Assembly: GCF_002951615.1 (NCBI RefSeq)
Contig: NZ_CP019062.1
Span: forward strand, 434,001-498,000
Direction: 5' to 3'
DNA: 64,000 bases
Origin: Rahnella sikkimica
Lineage (GTDB): Bacteria; Pseudomonadota; Gammaproteobacteria; Enterobacterales; Enterobacteriaceae
How positions within the stretch are numbered: position 1 is the stretch's first letter; each line of letters begins with the position of its first letter. The notes beneath the pieces were generated by a model. It was not told the DNA's origin. It made no database searches and was given only the letters and a program-made list of their open reading frames with translations. A program made the translations under genes and the position numbers. Below are positions 48,307-56,456 of the stretch, in pieces.

Positions 48307-48322
48307 TGCAAAATTCATGCCA
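48307..48322 (-). promoter_or_regulatory. Sigma-54 promoter of glnHPQ
   Basis: On the minus strand TGGCATGAATTTTGCA matches the -24/-12 consensus (GG and GC at the proper spacing), about 57 bases before the glnH start. Nitrogen-regulated sigma-54 control of glnHPQ is known in E. coli. Confidence 0.85.
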
Positions 48323-48404
48323 TTGTTCATCGCTATTTAAATTCAATGGCTTATCGTCTTGCTGAACCGTTCAAGCAGCGGAGTATTCTGTAAATGCCCT
48401 TTTG

Positions 48405-48444
48405 TGGTGCATTGTTACAGTTTGCAATGTTCTCTCGTGGTGCA
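48405..48444 (-). promoter_or_regulatory. NtrC-like half sites upstream of glnH
   Basis: TGGTGCA occurs twice (48405-48411 and 48438-48444), identical to the conserved half of the NtrC site. The opposite halves are poor. The position, about 85-135 bases upstream of the sigma-54 promoter, suits an NtrC enhancer. Confidence 0.55.
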
Positions 48445-48652
48445 TCGCGTCATCATTAACCAGATGTTGTATTTTAAACAATCATTAATTAACAACTGCA
48501 CCGCTGAAATGATAACTCGCTCTAACTTTTTCAGAACGTGCGTAAAACCACTGCTCAATATTGAAGCAGATGTAAAGAGGGGAAGGGTGAGTTCTGAGGA
48601 AAAATCGAGGCGAGTTGAACCATAATGGTGCAGCCGGTCATAAGAAAAAAAT

Positions 48653-48919
48653 CTAGCGCAGCTGGCTGTCTTTACTTCCCCGGCGATTATATCCGGCGTG
48701 ATCCTGCTGCTTTTTGTCCCGCTCAGCCTGACAGTTCACGCAATACTGAACGCCCTCCAGCGCTTTCCGGCGAGCTTCAGGAATAGGCTCCCCGCATTCC
48801 TGGCAAAAGTGCTCGCTTTCACCGTGCCCGAGCGACTGACGCGCACGGTCAACCGCATCATTCACTGTCGAATCAATCTGATCCTGAACTGCGCCATCTT
48901 GCGCCCATCCGCTTGCCAT
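48653..48919 (-). CDS. ybiI: DksA/TraR-type zinc-finger protein YbiI
   Basis: This 88-residue protein has the C4 zinc finger CQECGEPIPEARRKA...YCVNC and the conserved tail GYNRRGSKDSQLR. I chose the ATG giving MASGWAQDG, preceded by GGAGGT. The frame extends 19 codons further but without a ribosome site. It may contact RNA polymerase like other TraR/DksA relatives; no specific role is known. In E. coli ybiI lies on the other side of rlmF, so it has moved to between glnH and dps. Confidence 0.92.
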   Translation of the reverse strand: MASGWAQDGAVQDQIDSTVNDAVDRARQSLGHGESEHFCQECGEPIPEARRKALEGVQYCVNCQAERDKKQQDHAGYNRRGSKDSQLR

Positions 48920-49024
48920 GCTGACCTCCGTAAAATTGAAAACGGGCTGGCAATAAATGCCAACCCGCTTTCGCATTGCTCACTCAGATTACCGCAGCCT
49001 GAACCCTGCGAAACCGGGGTGTGA

Positions 49025-49528
49025 TTACTCGATATTCGATTCGATAAACCACAGGAATTTATCCAGATCGCGGGATGCCGCGGTGAAAATATCTGCGGTA
49101 TCTTCGTCTTCCACTTCGCTGATGGCTTTGCGGGTATCGTTAGCGACAACCGCATAACGTTCTGCCAGCGCTTTCAGGTGTTCCTGAACAGTGTGGATAT
49201 TGGTCGGGTAGCTTTTCAGCGGGGTTTTATCGTTAACTACCTGTACGGTACCCAACGCAACGCCGCCTAACTGCACAACACGTTCTGCGATGGTGTCCTG
49301 ATGGTCGATAATCGCGGTGCGGAACCCGTCGAGCATTTCGTGGACGGCAATGAAATTTGCGCCACGCATGTTCCAGTGTGCCTGTTTGGTGATCAGCGAC
49401 AAATCGATATATTCAGTCACCAGACGGTTGAGCACTTTGATGGTATTGAGTTTGACGCTTTCGTCTAAATCGTTGCGTGTGTAGATAAGTTCAGAAGATT
49501 TCGTTTTGACCAGTTTAGCGGTACTCAT
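49025..49528 (-). CDS. dps: DNA-binding ferritin-like protein Dps
   Basis: Dps stores iron and protects DNA in starved or oxidised cells as a 12-mer. It has 167 residues, equal to E. coli. The N-terminal tail [11 protein letters not shown] supplies DNA-binding lysines. Ferroxidase residues are in [39 protein letters not shown] chose the ATG eight bases after AAGGAG; an ATG two codons earlier is too close. Its neighbours glnH and rhtA match E. coli, apart from the inserted ybiI and sigma operon. Confidence 0.96.
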   Translation of the reverse strand: MSTAKLVKTKSSELIYTRNDLDESVKLNTIKVLNRLVTEYIDLSLITKQAHWNMRGANFIAVHEMLDGFRTAIIDHQDTIAERVVQLGGVALGTVQVVNDKTPLKSYPTNIHTVQEHLKALAERYAVVANDTRKAISEVEDEDTADIFTAASRDLDKFLWFIESNIE

Positions 49529-49895
49529 ATTCATATCTCCTTGATTCATTAAATTAAACGCTAAATAATGTATTTCGTAACTGCATTCAGTATAGCAATA
49601 AATCACAATTTTGCAGGGCAGTCATTCCTATCGTTCTGATAGCGTGTGGCTAATAAAGCCTCTCGCTGCTTCATCTCTAACCTATCATACTGATTTTTCA
49701 GGTGGATAGGATTCGTCCGTAATTGGGCTTTTATCAACTTTTGAATAATCATTAATAGTGATAATTATTTTCATTTAAAACGCGGTAAATATTTTAGAAT
49801 GTAACGGATGATGTGAATATATATTCATATTAGTCATGTAATAGGACGGGAAATAACAGTCAGTGCGGGTAATTATCTATTTTGGATGGAATAAA
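49529..49895. other. Intergenic region upstream of dps
   Basis: About 370 AT-rich bases hold the dps promoter and control region, with several TATTCATATT-like palindromes near 49815-49835. No gene or recognisable OxyR or IHF box could be assigned with confidence. Confidence 0.5.
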
Positions 49896-49926
49896 GAAAA
49901 ACGGCAGAAGTATATCTGCCGTTTTA
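49896..49926 (-). terminator. Intrinsic terminator of the fasciclin-sigma-anti-sigma operon
   Basis: ACGGCAGA pairs with TCTGCCGT around six bases, with TTTT on both flanks. It lies about 20 bases past the anti-sigma stop on the minus strand. Confidence 0.9.
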
Positions 49927-49945
49927 AACAGTCGTTTGGTGGGGA

Positions 49946-50623
49946 TTACAGCGCCAGTGTCCCGCTGTAAAGCACCGCGCCGGTAGGTTGTCCGGTGGGA
50001 GAACCGCCATGAGGTTCGAGGCTGATCGCCAGCGTATAACCGGGGTCTGGCATTTTTGCGGCCAGCGTTAACTGTGTCGGTTGCTGGGTATTCAGTAATC
50101 CGAGTGAACGCGGTTTGCCGCCTGGTGGAATGGCCCACAGTTCCAGGCTGCGGTCTGCGGCCAGATCAGGCGCGCTGAGCGGTGTCAGCAATAAACTGCG
50201 GGTACTCATATCCACGCTGACCACCCATTGCCCGTTTTGTGGTCCCGCGCTGCTGCCCAGAATGGCGACCGGCGTCGGCGCGGCGGGTTGCACCAGAAGG
50301 TGAGGGATCAGCAATAATGCCGCCAGCCCGGCGGCCAGCGCCCAGCCGATATAACCGCGTACCGGCCTTTTGGGTGGCGCAGGGCGTTTCTCGGGTTGTA
50401 AGGCCAGATTGTGCTGGATCCGTTTCCAGACTGAAGCAGGGGGGATCACCGGGATAATCTGGTTATCGAGCTGCGTGAACGCCTCCTGCCAGCGGGCCAC
50501 TTCTGCCGCTAACGCCGGGTCAGTGCGCATTTTCTGCTCGAACTGTATCCGCGCCGCGCCGCGCAAGGTGCCGAGTGCATATTCGGCTGCGAGGGCAGCC
50601 TGATAATGGCTTCTGCTTTTCAT
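49946..50623 (-). CDS. Anti-sigma K factor (RskA family)
   Basis: This 225-residue single-pass inner-membrane protein has a cytoplasmic anti-sigma domain (about 1-85) and a transmembrane helix (about 92-110, GYIGWALAAGLAALLLIPHLLV). A periplasmic RskA C-terminal domain follows, with DRSLELWAIPPGGKPRSLGLL. It has no Cys, so the zinc-binding type of anti-sigma fold is excluded. Its ATG overlaps the sigma gene stop by four bases, which means coupled production. It should hold the sigma factor inactive until a signal, probably redox or envelope stress, causes release. Confidence 0.88.
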   Translation of the reverse strand: MKSRSHYQAALAAEYALGTLRGAARIQFEQKMRTDPALAAEVARWQEAFTQLDNQIIPVIPPASVWKRIQHNLALQPEKRPAPPKRPVRGYIGWALAAGLAALLLIPHLLVQPAAPTPVAILGSSAGPQNGQWVVSVDMSTRSLLLTPLSAPDLAADRSLELWAIPPGGKPRSLGLLNTQQPTQLTLAAKMPDPGYTLAISLEPHGGSPTGQPTGAVLYSGTLAL

Positions 50624-51201
50624 AGTCCGACGCAGCTCTTAAGGTGATCCAGGGCACGACGGATCCAGCTTTTTATCGTCCCCAGGGGTTGTTGTAAATG
50701 TGAGGAAACCTCGCCGTGAGACAGCCCCTGATAATAGGCAAGGATCAGGCTCTGTCGTTGTTCTGCGGGAAGGTGCGCCAGGCAGGCCGCCAGTATTTTG
50801 GCATCGCTGTCCTGTTGCAGCCGTTGCAAGGGTTCATCATCGTCGCTGGCATCGCTGTGTATGACATCGTCATCCAGCGCATCCAATTGGTTGTCGCTTC
50901 CGCGCATCCAGTCGATAGCGCGGTTGCGGACAATGTGTGTAAGCCAGGTCATCGGGGAACTGAGCGCCGGGTTGTAAGACGCGGCGCGGTTCCACGCGGT
51001 GATATAGCTGTCATGCAAAACTTCTTCTGCCCAGGCGTGTCGCCGCAACATGCGTAATGCAACGGCGAACAACCGGGGGGACGTCAGTCGGTATAACTGC
51101 TCAAATGCCTGACGATCGCCAACGGCCATGGCGCTCATTAACTCGCGCTGTACTTCAAGCGCTTTCTCTGGTGTTGGCTTACTGACTAAATTGTCATGCA
51201 T
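50620..51201 (-). CDS. ECF sigma factor (SigK-like)
   Basis: This 193-residue RNA polymerase sigma factor has region 2 at FEQLYRLTSPRLFAVALRMLRRHAWAEEVLHDSYITAWNRA. Region 4 is an HTH (LPAEQRQSLILAYYQGLSHGEVSSHLQQPLGTIKSWIRRAL). An acidic linker (DALDDDVIHSDASDDDE) lies between. It is followed directly by an RskA-type anti-sigma gene and preceded by a fasciclin gene, the same partners as SigK of mycobacteria. The inverted repeat CTGAGA / TCTCAG lies in its 64-base leader. Confidence 0.9.
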   Translation of the reverse strand: MHDNLVSKPTPEKALEVQRELMSAMAVGDRQAFEQLYRLTSPRLFAVALRMLRRHAWAEEVLHDSYITAWNRAASYNPALSSPMTWLTHIVRNRAIDWMRGSDNQLDALDDDVIHSDASDDDEPLQRLQQDSDAKILAACLAHLPAEQRQSLILAYYQGLSHGEVSSHLQQPLGTIKSWIRRALDHLKSCVGL

Positions 51202-51265
51202 TCGTCCGTCCCGACGCTCTGAGATACTGTTTCATAAGGGAATCCAGCTCTCAGTATAGTCGGTA

Positions 51266-51829
51266 TTATTTAGGCAACAGCACAGTATCAATGACGTCGA
51301 TCACACCGTTCTTCTGCTGGACGTCATAAGTGCTGATATTGGCGATATTCCCTTTGCCATCTTTCAGCTGAATATTGTGCGGGCCGTTATTCAGGATCCA
51401 CAGGGGTTCGCCGTTCACGGTTTTCAGTTCTGCGGTGCCGTTGCCTTTTTTCAGCAGTTTTTCGAGATCTTTCATTTCATATTTACCTGCAACCACGTGA
51501 TACGTGAGGATGCTGGTCAGGGTGGCTTTGTTTTCCGGTTTCACCAGATTTTCCACAGTGCCGGCAGGCAATTTGGCAAACGCGGCGTTAGTCGGTGCGA
51601 ACACGGTGAACGGGCCTTTGGTTTGCAGGGTATCCACCAGACCGGCAGCTTTTACTGCGGCAACCAGCGTGGTGTGATCTTTGGAATTCAGGGCATTTTC
51701 TACGATATTTTTAGACGGATACATTTCAGCGCCACCGACCATGGTGGTGTCTTGAGACATCATTGCAGCCATTGACGCAGTGCTCAGCAGGATAGAAGCG
51801 CAGATAGCGGTACGGAGTAATGTTTTCAT
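51266..51829 (-). CDS. Secreted fasciclin (FAS1) domain protein
   Basis: This 187-residue precursor has a signal peptide (TAICASILLSTASMA) and a single FAS1 domain. The two conserved fasciclin boxes are GPFTVFAPTNAAFAKLP and the C-terminal NGVIDVIDTVLLPK; the middle YH motif (LTYHVVAGKY) is present. FAS1 proteins mediate adhesion or cell-surface interactions. It is the first gene of a presumed operon with the ECF sigma and anti-sigma genes, so it may be both a target and a partner of that system. Confidence 0.92.
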   Translation of the reverse strand: MKTLLRTAICASILLSTASMAAMMSQDTTMVGGAEMYPSKNIVENALNSKDHTTLVAAVKAAGLVDTLQTKGPFTVFAPTNAAFAKLPAGTVENLVKPENKATLTSILTYHVVAGKYEMKDLEKLLKKGNGTAELKTVNGEPLWILNNGPHNIQLKDGKGNIANISTYDVQQKNGVIDVIDTVLLPK

Positions 51830-51967
51830 GATGGTGTCCTTCGTAAGTTGAGTAGGTAAGGTCTTGCCTCACATCTATACATACGAATGACCCCCTGCTT
51901 TTGGATGCAGGAAAAGATGAAATAAAGTGAAAAAGGCGAAAGTATTTTTCAATACATTGATAAAAAA

Positions 51968-52001
51968 GAAAAAAGCCACATCGCGATGACGTGGATTTTT
52001 T
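51968..52001 (-). terminator. Intrinsic terminator of rhtA
   Basis: CCAC pairs with GTGG around the self-complementary ATCGCGAT, with A- and T-runs on both sides; the minus-strand product ends in TTTTTT. It lies just after the rhtA stop. Confidence 0.75.
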
Positions 52002-52018
52002 GCGGAGTCGGAAGAAAT

Positions 52019-53008
52019 TTACTTCCCGGAAGGATTATTGCCCGGAATATCGACCGTTTCTAGTTTAGCTTTACGTTGCAGCGTCAGCGTAGAACCGGCG
52101 GAAGCGGCAATAATCGCCGCCAGCCCCAGCCACTGCGAGGCCGTCAGGAACTCGCCCAGGAAAATAATCCCGGAAAGCGCCGCCATGGCGGGTTCCATGC
52201 TCATCAGCGTGCCGAACGTTTTCGCCGGAAGTTTGGTCAGCGCCATCATTTCCAGCGAATACGGAATAGCGGATGTCAGCAGGGCGATCAGCAGACCTAA
52301 CGGCAAAATCTCCCAGCTGAAAATAGAGGTATGCGCCTGGATTGCGCCAATCGGGAAGAAAATCAGCGCAGCAATCAGAGAACCCATTGCCGCTGTGCCG
52401 GGGCCATAGCTGCTGCCCGCTTTCTGACCAGCAAGGATATACACGGCCCAGCACGCACCGGCGATCAGCGCAAAACAGGCACCTTTAAGATCCACACCCC
52501 CCGCGCTTTGCCCGAGCGGCAGCAGGAACAATAAACCGACAACGGCCAGCACGACCCAGATGAAATCGACCGGGCGGCGCGAGGAAAACATCGCCACGGC
52601 AAGTGGCCCGGTGAATTCCAGTGCAACGGCAATGCCTAACGGTACAGTGCGCAGCGCCAGATAAAAGCTGTAGTTCATGCAACCGAGGGCGAGGCCGTAC
52701 ATCAGCAGCGAGCGGAAATTACCGCCACGCATTTTCAGCCGCCACGGTCGGAAATAGAGAAGTAACAAAATAGAGCCGATGCCCAGACGCAGCGCGGTCA
52801 CACCCTGCGGGCCGACAATCGGAAACAGCGTTTTAGCCAGCGACGCACCGCCCTGTAATGAGAGCATCGCGACAAGTAATAACAGGATGGCGACCAGCGG
52901 CGAAGATTTCCGGGGTAAGGCAGGAAGCGGCGGGCCATTATTTTGCGTCGCCGCATCGTGCAGAGCGATCTGCTTTTCCTGCGGCTGATTGTGTTCTGAC
53001 TGTGTCAT
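52019..53008 (-). CDS. rhtA: Threonine/homoserine exporter RhtA
   Basis: This drug/metabolite transporter family exporter has ten helices in two EamA repeats. Conserved blocks are QGGASLAKTLFPIVGPQGVTALRL, VPLGIAVALEFTGPLAVAMFSSRRPVDFIWVVLA and TFGTLMSMEPAMAALSG. At 329 residues from the chosen ATG (AAGG eight bases upstream) it is longer than E. coli RhtA (295), because of a hydrophilic N-terminal extension of about 35 residues rich in Gln, Pro and Asn. It lies between dps and ompX as in E. coli. Confidence 0.93.
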   Translation of the reverse strand: MTQSEHNQPQEKQIALHDAATQNNGPPLPALPRKSSPLVAILLLLVAMLSLQGGASLAKTLFPIVGPQGVTALRLGIGSILLLLYFRPWRLKMRGGNFRSLLMYGLALGCMNYSFYLALRTVPLGIAVALEFTGPLAVAMFSSRRPVDFIWVVLAVVGLLFLLPLGQSAGGVDLKGACFALIAGACWAVYILAGQKAGSSYGPGTAAMGSLIAALIFFPIGAIQAHTSIFSWEILPLGLLIALLTSAIPYSLEMMALTKLPAKTFGTLMSMEPAMAALSGIIFLGEFLTASQWLGLAAIIAASAGSTLTLQRKAKLETVDIPGNNPSGK

Positions 53009-53406
53009 CCGTTGCGCCTTTTGAGGTGATCCCATGAATCCGGAATCTTCATATTTATAGTTTTGAAAAGAAAGGTAAAGCGCCGTCAGTGTAGTGGGAA
53101 ATCACGCGATAAAAAATCCTCAAAAAAAAGTTTTTCCAGAATCGGTTTCTTAAAAAATTGCTGAAAACTGGCGTTTTTTTGCCCAAAAATTTAGGAATTA
53201 TCTGCTAATTCCAAAAAGTTCAATAAGTTTATCTTATAGTTTTAGTGACAAAAATCCCAATAAAATGAAAGGGATAGTTAGTGCTGGAAACTTCCTGTTA
53301 CACCATATGATGCTTTGGACATCTTAATTGAGGCAGAGTTTCACACTGGTTTTTGTTATATTTTGGAACGTGAAGGTTACTTTGGTTTCTCTTTTTGAGG
53401 TGGTTT
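53009..53406. other. Divergent rhtA/ompX intergenic region
   Basis: Nearly 400 AT-rich bases with long A- and T-runs. They hold both promoters and the long ompX leader. No small gene or known small RNA could be recognised. Confidence 0.5.
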
Positions 53407-53940
53407 ATGAAAAAAATTGCATGTCTTTCCGCATTAGCTTGCGTCGTAGCACTGGGTGTTTCCTCTAGCGCATTCGCTGGTACCAGCACCGTTTCTGCTG
53501 GTTACGCACAGGGTGACGCACAAGGCGTTGTAAACAAAGCAAACGGCTTCAACCTGAAGTACCGTTACGAGCAAGATAACAACCCACTGGGCGTTATCGG
53601 CTCTTTCACCTACATTCAGGATGACAGCAACCCAACTTCCGGTGATTACCGTAAAGCAGAATACTACGGCATCACTGCCGGTCCTGCTTACCGCATCAAC
53701 GACTGGGTTTCTGCTTACGGCGTAATCGGTCTGGGCTACGGTAAATTCCAGTACAACGAAAACGTAGCGTCTACCGCTAACCGTCAAAAATCAGACACCA
53801 GCGATTATGGTTTCTCTTACGGTGCTGGTCTGCAGTTCAACCCAATCCAGAACGTTGCTCTGGACGTTTCCTACGAACAGTCCCGCATCCGCAGTGTTGA
53901 TGTTGGTACCTGGATCGCAGGCGTGGGTTACAGCTTCTAA
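53407..53940 (+). CDS. ompX: Outer membrane protein OmpX
   Basis: OmpX is a 177-residue precursor of the eight-stranded OmpX/Ail barrel family. The signal peptide is KKIACLSALACVVALGVSSSAFA. The mature protein reads STVSAGYAQGDAQG at its start, GVIGSFTYIQDDSN in the first extracellular loop area, and ends VDVGTWIAGVGYSF with the terminal Phe. The ATG follows GAGGTGG. A strong terminator follows. It is nearly collinear with E. coli OmpX (171). Confidence 0.95.
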   Translation: MKKIACLSALACVVALGVSSSAFAGTSTVSAGYAQGDAQGVVNKANGFNLKYRYEQDNNPLGVIGSFTYIQDDSNPTSGDYRKAEYYGITAGPAYRINDWVSAYGVIGLGYGKFQYNENVASTANRQKSDTSDYGFSYGAGLQFNPIQNVALDVSYEQSRIRSVDVGTWIAGVGYSF

Positions 53941-53984
53941 TTCTTCGCCCTGTGTAGCGCTTGCCGCTACCCTCATGCGAAAAC

Positions 53985-54012
53985 AAAAACCGCTCGAAAG
54001 AGCGGTTTTTTT
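53985..54012 (+). terminator. Intrinsic terminator of ompX
   Basis: AAAACCGCTC pairs with GAGCGGTTTT around a short AAA loop, followed by more T residues. The symmetrical A- and T-tracts would also stop hcp transcripts coming from the right. Confidence 0.93.
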
Positions 54013-54039
54013 ATGTCTGTAATTCAGCGTATTTTGCTA

Positions 54040-54525
54040 TCAAGCGGTTGCACGTTCATTCCACGCGTCGGTGAACTGAATATTTCCATCCCTATACTTC
54101 CAGGTGATCTTTTCATAGCGCAGGGCAACGCTTTCCATGTGGCCCGTTCCCGTACATTCCCGGGTATCGTGCATCACCGGTGAAATCGATATCACTTTGA
54201 CTTCTTCAAGCAGGATATTGAAATATTCAACTTCTTGCCCCGCGTCGCTGATGCAATACCACCGGATTTCTGCCGATTTTAACGTTTGGCCTGTTGCGAC
54301 AGCTTTGTACAAATAGGGAGATGCGCTATCAATTTCTTTTTCAAATTGAAATGGAGCATGTTGCCGGGTGCCGGTCAGTTTTCCTGTTGTACCGTCGGTG
54401 GGAATGCTCAGGTTGTGATGAATTCCTCTTAATTCTATGCTGCCTTCACGCCCCCTGACATCGGAGGAACCACGGATTGCCGCGCCGCCATCATCTTTAA
54501 GCCATAAGTGAACAGGTACAGCCAT
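54040..54525 (-). CDS. hcp: Type VI secretion Hcp family tube protein
   Basis: This 161-residue protein of the Hcp1 family forms the hexameric rings of the T6SS tube and can carry cargo in its lumen. Diagnostic stretches are IRGSSDVRGREGSIELRGIHH, GTTGKLTGTRQHAPFQFEKEID, SPYLYKAVATGQTLKSAEIRWY and EVEYFNILLEEVKV. AAGGAG precedes the ATG. No other T6SS structural gene is present, so this is an orphan copy. It is last in a three-gene cluster with STM2901- and DUF1493-family genes. Confidence 0.93.
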   Translation of the reverse strand: MAVPVHLWLKDDGGAAIRGSSDVRGREGSIELRGIHHNLSIPTDGTTGKLTGTRQHAPFQFEKEIDSASPYLYKAVATGQTLKSAEIRWYCISDAGQEVEYFNILLEEVKVISISPVMHDTRECTGTGHMESVALRYEKITWKYRDGNIQFTDAWNERATA

Positions 54526-54545
54526 TGTTAAAACTCCTTTTTTAA

Positions 54546-54878
54546 TTAATCGTACAACCAGCGGCCCGCTTTGGCCGATTCTATTAACATTCCGATAGTG
54601 AAATCGGGCACGGATATTGGTATTGGCTTTTTAAATGGATTCCATGAAATAGGTTCATACGGATAATATTTTTCAATAGCAAAGTTATCTCTCTGTACGT
54701 TAAATTCAGAAAAATACTTATCCATTAAATCCTCAGCTTCGCCGATATCTAACTTCAAATCTGTGTCCAGATCCGTCTCTGGTGTAAAAACTTCCTGCCT
54801 CTTTTTATTATTGAAAAGATAAACGCCGTTAAAAGGCCTGACCAGCGCGTATATACGTTGTTCAATATCATCTACCAT
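54546..54878 (-). CDS. DUF1493 family protein
   Basis: This 110-residue acidic protein has an acyl-carrier-like helical segment TDLDTDLKLDIGEAEDLMDKYFSEFNV and the family block PYEPISWNPFKKPIPISVPDFTIGMLIESAKAGRW. The family has no established biochemical function. Its ATG lies inside the last codons of the upstream gene (7-base overlap), so the two are translationally coupled, and hcp follows 20 bases later. The size and coupling would suit an immunity or adaptor protein, but that is an inference. The DNA is AT-rich. Confidence 0.8.
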   Translation of the reverse strand: MVDDIEQRIYALVRPFNGVYLFNNKKRQEVFTPETDLDTDLKLDIGEAEDLMDKYFSEFNVQRDNFAIEKYYPYEPISWNPFKKPIPISVPDFTIGMLIESAKAGRWLYD

Positions 54879-55336
54879 AGCTTATCTTCACCCCGCGTAA
54901 TCATGTTGTAGTCCCGTACTGTACGATAGGTTATTTCACTGATATCAACGAGAAGAATGACCTCACCAACAACGGGAATTGTTCGGCCGATAAAGGTACT
55001 TATTTTTGCAACCATTCTTCTTTCTACCGTCCAGGGTGTATATCCACCGACCCAGGTAGGCAGTGTTATGCCAAAAGGAAACTTAGCCGTTTTGAATATC
55101 CTCCTTACCGATTTCGACGCACGGGATGTTCCTTCCTTTGCTCCTTTAGGCTTTGTCCGGGTTTTCAGGTTATTCATTCCACTGTATAGCGCTACGACCG
55201 CACCAAAATCTGCGATGCCCAAACCAAATTGATCTACCGTGTTCTCACAAAAAATCATAAACAGGAGTTCACCGGCAGTCAGGTTGGATTTCCCTGCATA
55301 GAAGTAGGTTCCTTTTAGCTCTTCAAACGTATCCAT
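54872..55336 (-). CDS. STM2901 family protein (unknown function)
   Basis: This 154-residue protein starts MDTFEELKGTYFYAGKSNL, which I recognise as the STM2901-type family of Salmonella and relatives. A basic middle part (TRTKPKGAKEGTSRASKSVRR) is followed by a hydrophobic stretch TIPVVGEVILLVDIS that could insert in a membrane. I used the ATG at 55336; a TTG 20 codons upstream is less likely. It is the first gene of the cluster with DUF1493 and hcp. A cargo or toxin role for T6SS is plausible but unproven. Confidence 0.72.
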   Translation of the reverse strand: MDTFEELKGTYFYAGKSNLTAGELLFMIFCENTVDQFGLGIADFGAVVALYSGMNNLKTRTKPKGAKEGTSRASKSVRRIFKTAKFPFGITLPTWVGGYTPWTVERRMVAKISTFIGRTIPVVGEVILLVDISEITYRTVRDYNMITRGEDKLW

Positions 55337-55691
55337 ACTTTCTCTTATTGTCGTATTTATGAGCCCTTGTATATTACGGGGGCTAAAATTCAGCAATATG
55401 GAGAAAGTGAACTCTGTCGTTAAAAAGCCAGTTTCTTGATCTGGGTTGTATATTTTGTGCTATTTGTCTAGGGTTTTAAAAATATAATGAATGAGCCATT
55501 AACTATTTAACTAATTAGTCAGGCTTAACTGAAAGGAGGTTTGGTTTTTTACGATAAGTGATTTAAATAATGGCATTGAAGTTATGATTTTCCGGCAGGG
55601 ATTACAGGAAATGCCCTTTATTATTGACCCGGCTAATGAAATCCACTTATTGAATTTCAGCCAAAATCAAAGGTAAAGGGCTTGGGTTTTA
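55337..55691. other. AT-rich intergenic region upstream of the hcp cluster
   Basis: About 355 AT-rich bases with the likely promoter of the STM2901-DUF1493-hcp cluster. No conserved site was identified. ATTAACTATTTAACTAATTA repeats occur near 55500. Together with the cluster itself it looks like acquired DNA. Confidence 0.5.
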
Positions 55692-56456
55692 TCAAATCCC
55701 GCTAAACCAGTTATAACCCTGATCTTCCCAGTAACCGCCCGGATTAGTATTGGTGACGAAAATCGCGCCGATATGTTTGGCGTTTTTGAACCCTAGTTTG
55801 GTGGGCATTCTCAGACGCAGCGGATACCCGAAATCCGGAGGCAACGGTTTGCCGCCGAAATCCAGTGCCAGAATAGTTTGCGGATGCAGCGCGGTGGCCA
55901 TATCAATGCTCGAGTAATAACGGTCATCGCATTTGAAGCCGACATATTTCGCGGTCAGATCGGCCCCGACGTGCTGAAGAAACGTTTTAAGTGGCACGCC
56001 TTTCCACTGTCCGATGGCGCTCCAGCCTTCAATGCAAATCAGCCGGGTGATCTGGCTTTCCTGCGGCAGGCGTTGCAGCTGTTCCAGCGTCCACGAGGTT
56101 TTCTTTTGCACCAGCCCGGACACTTCCAGCCGGTAATTCGGGATGTCGATTTCCGGCACGTTGTATTCAGGGTAATACGCGTTGAAACGGAATGGTGTCG
56201 TAATCTGGTCGGCGCGGTAAGTTTGGGCCAGCTTCTGCCCGCCGAATAACCAGCCCTGTACGCGGTCATTCCAGCGCGACATCGCCCAAAGCACTTTGTC
56301 GACTTCGTCACCGTCCTGCAAATTACAGCCGGTCAGCATAGAAACCGCACCGAGCGTTAACCCGGATCGCAGCAGTAAACGGCGCTGAATATTCACCAGT
56401 TGCTTGCGCTGGTCGGGTTCCACAATGATTTTTGGCCGTTGTGATTTTTCACTCAT
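55692..56456 (-). CDS. Molybdopterin-dependent oxidoreductase (sulfite oxidase/MsrP-like)
   Basis: This 254-residue protein has an oxidoreductase molybdopterin-binding domain. The molybdenum-ligating Cys is in TRLICIEGWSAIGQWKGVPL. The N-terminus has a twin-arginine-like RRLLLRSG, then a hydrophobic segment and a lipobox (SMLTGC), so Tat export as a lipoprotein or membrane anchor is likely. In E. coli MsrP repairs oxidised methionines with electrons from MsrQ. Here the partner is a cytochrome b561-type gene overlapping by eight bases. The actual substrate is unknown. Confidence 0.88.
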   Translation of the reverse strand: MSEKSQRPKIIVEPDQRKQLVNIQRRLLLRSGLTLGAVSMLTGCNLQDGDEVDKVLWAMSRWNDRVQGWLFGGQKLAQTYRADQITTPFRFNAYYPEYNVPEIDIPNYRLEVSGLVQKKTSWTLEQLQRLPQESQITRLICIEGWSAIGQWKGVPLKTFLQHVGADLTAKYVGFKCDDRYYSSIDMATALHPQTILALDFGGKPLPPDFGYPLRLRMPTKLGFKNAKHIGAIFVTNTNPGGYWEDQGYNWFSGI

